From JBDUDK01 sp040002995 (GTDB taxonomy: Bacteria; Actinomycetota; Acidimicrobiia; Acidimicrobiales; Ilumatobacteraceae), in the NCBI GenBank assembly GCA_040002995.1, contig JBDUDK010000073.1, positions 1 to 6,010 on the forward strand: 6,010 nucleotides of DNA, written 5' to 3'. Of the stretch, positions 5,761-6,010 are shown in pieces. The notes below the pieces were generated by a model, which ran no database searches, was not told the DNA's origin, and saw only the letters and a program-made list of their open reading frames with translations. The number at the start of each line of letters is the position of its first letter. Position 1 is the stretch's first letter. A program made the translations under genes and the position numbers.

Positions 5761-6010
5761 GGGTCAGGATCCCCACTCCCCTGCGCTCGTACACCGCGCA
5801 GCAAACCACAGTGGAGGCGCAGGGGGCGACGGTGGCCGAGTTGCTCGCCGACCTCGACCGGCAGTTCCCGGGCATCCGCTTCCGCATGGTCGACGAGCAG
5901 GGGCAGTTGCGTACACACATGAAGGTGTTCGTGAACCAGGACGCCACCCGCGATCTCACGACATCGGTGGGCGGCACCGACGAAGTCACGATCATGCAAG
6001 CTCTGTCGGG
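5757..6010 (+). CDS. MoaD/ThiS/CysO-like beta-grasp protein (3' end cut by window edge)
   Basis: This frame is open from GTG 5757 to the window end (84 complete codons). It reads MRVRIPTPLRSYTAQQ, then a helix region ATVAELLADLDRQFPG, then HMKVFVNQDATRDL, and near the end DEVTIMQALSG. The order strand, helix, 'VFVN' strand, and 'DEV-I--A-SG' end is that of small ubiquitin-like sulfur carriers (MoaD, ThiS, and CysO of mycobacteria, which also starts with an IPT-LR strand). These proteins are activated at a C-terminal Gly-Gly and deliver sulfur. The last two bases, GG, begin a further Gly codon, so a Gly-Gly tail is expected but not seen to its end. GTG overlaps the propeller stop (GTGA), so the pair is translationally coupled. 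Whether it serves in cysteine, cofactor or other sulfur transfer is open. Confidence 0.85.
   Translation, partial: MRVRIPTPLRSYTAQQTTVEAQGATVAELLADLDRQFPGIRFRMVDEQGQLRTHMKVFVNQDATRDLTTSVGGTDEVTIMQALS

Noticed and set aside
1..6010. CRISPR arrays, insertion sequences, long direct repeats
   Set aside because: No regularly spaced repeats, transposase or terminal inverted repeats were seen on either strand.

Overview
The window is GC-rich chromosomal DNA with frequent GTG starts, tRNA genes that do not encode CCA, and actinobacterial-style proteins. It most resembles a high-GC actinobacterium. The lytic-transglycosylase-like protein and the BNR-propeller/MoaD-like pair suggest the class Acidimicrobiia or a relative, but this is inference from family resemblance and not a placement.

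Layout. On the minus strand, reading right to left: a tRNA-Ser(GCT) with a terminator hairpin; a secreted or membrane-anchored lysozyme-like (SLT) protein with a Pro/Thr linker; a tRNA-Arg(ACG); a badly decayed tyrosine-integrase fragment; a MazEF-type toxin-antitoxin operon with a 36-bp palindrome over the antitoxin start codon; about 250 bp of non-coding DNA; and the N-terminal part of a class III nucleotide cyclase that runs off the left edge. On the plus strand, from 2945 to the right edge: an ABC-F ATPase, a BNR/Asp-box beta-propeller protein, and a MoaD/ThiS/CysO-like beta-grasp protein whose start overlaps the propeller stop by 4 nt. The last gene is cut by the window end just before its expected final Gly.

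How the parts fit. The stretch from about 660 to 1671 looks like the remnant of an element once integrated at the 3' end of tRNA-Arg(ACG). The integrase keeps a recognisable core-binding region and its first catalytic Arg, but it has about four reading-frame breaks and stops at the toxin-antitoxin palindrome. The toxin-antitoxin pair is intact and looks like the surviving cargo. The SLT protein between the two tRNAs and the ABC-F gene are probably core genes. The propeller and beta-grasp genes are translationally coupled and probably work together; their joint role is unknown to me.

I did not find a clear new system. The points most worth a second look are the palindrome and integrase junction next to the toxin-antitoxin operon, and the coupled propeller/sulfur-carrier-like pair.
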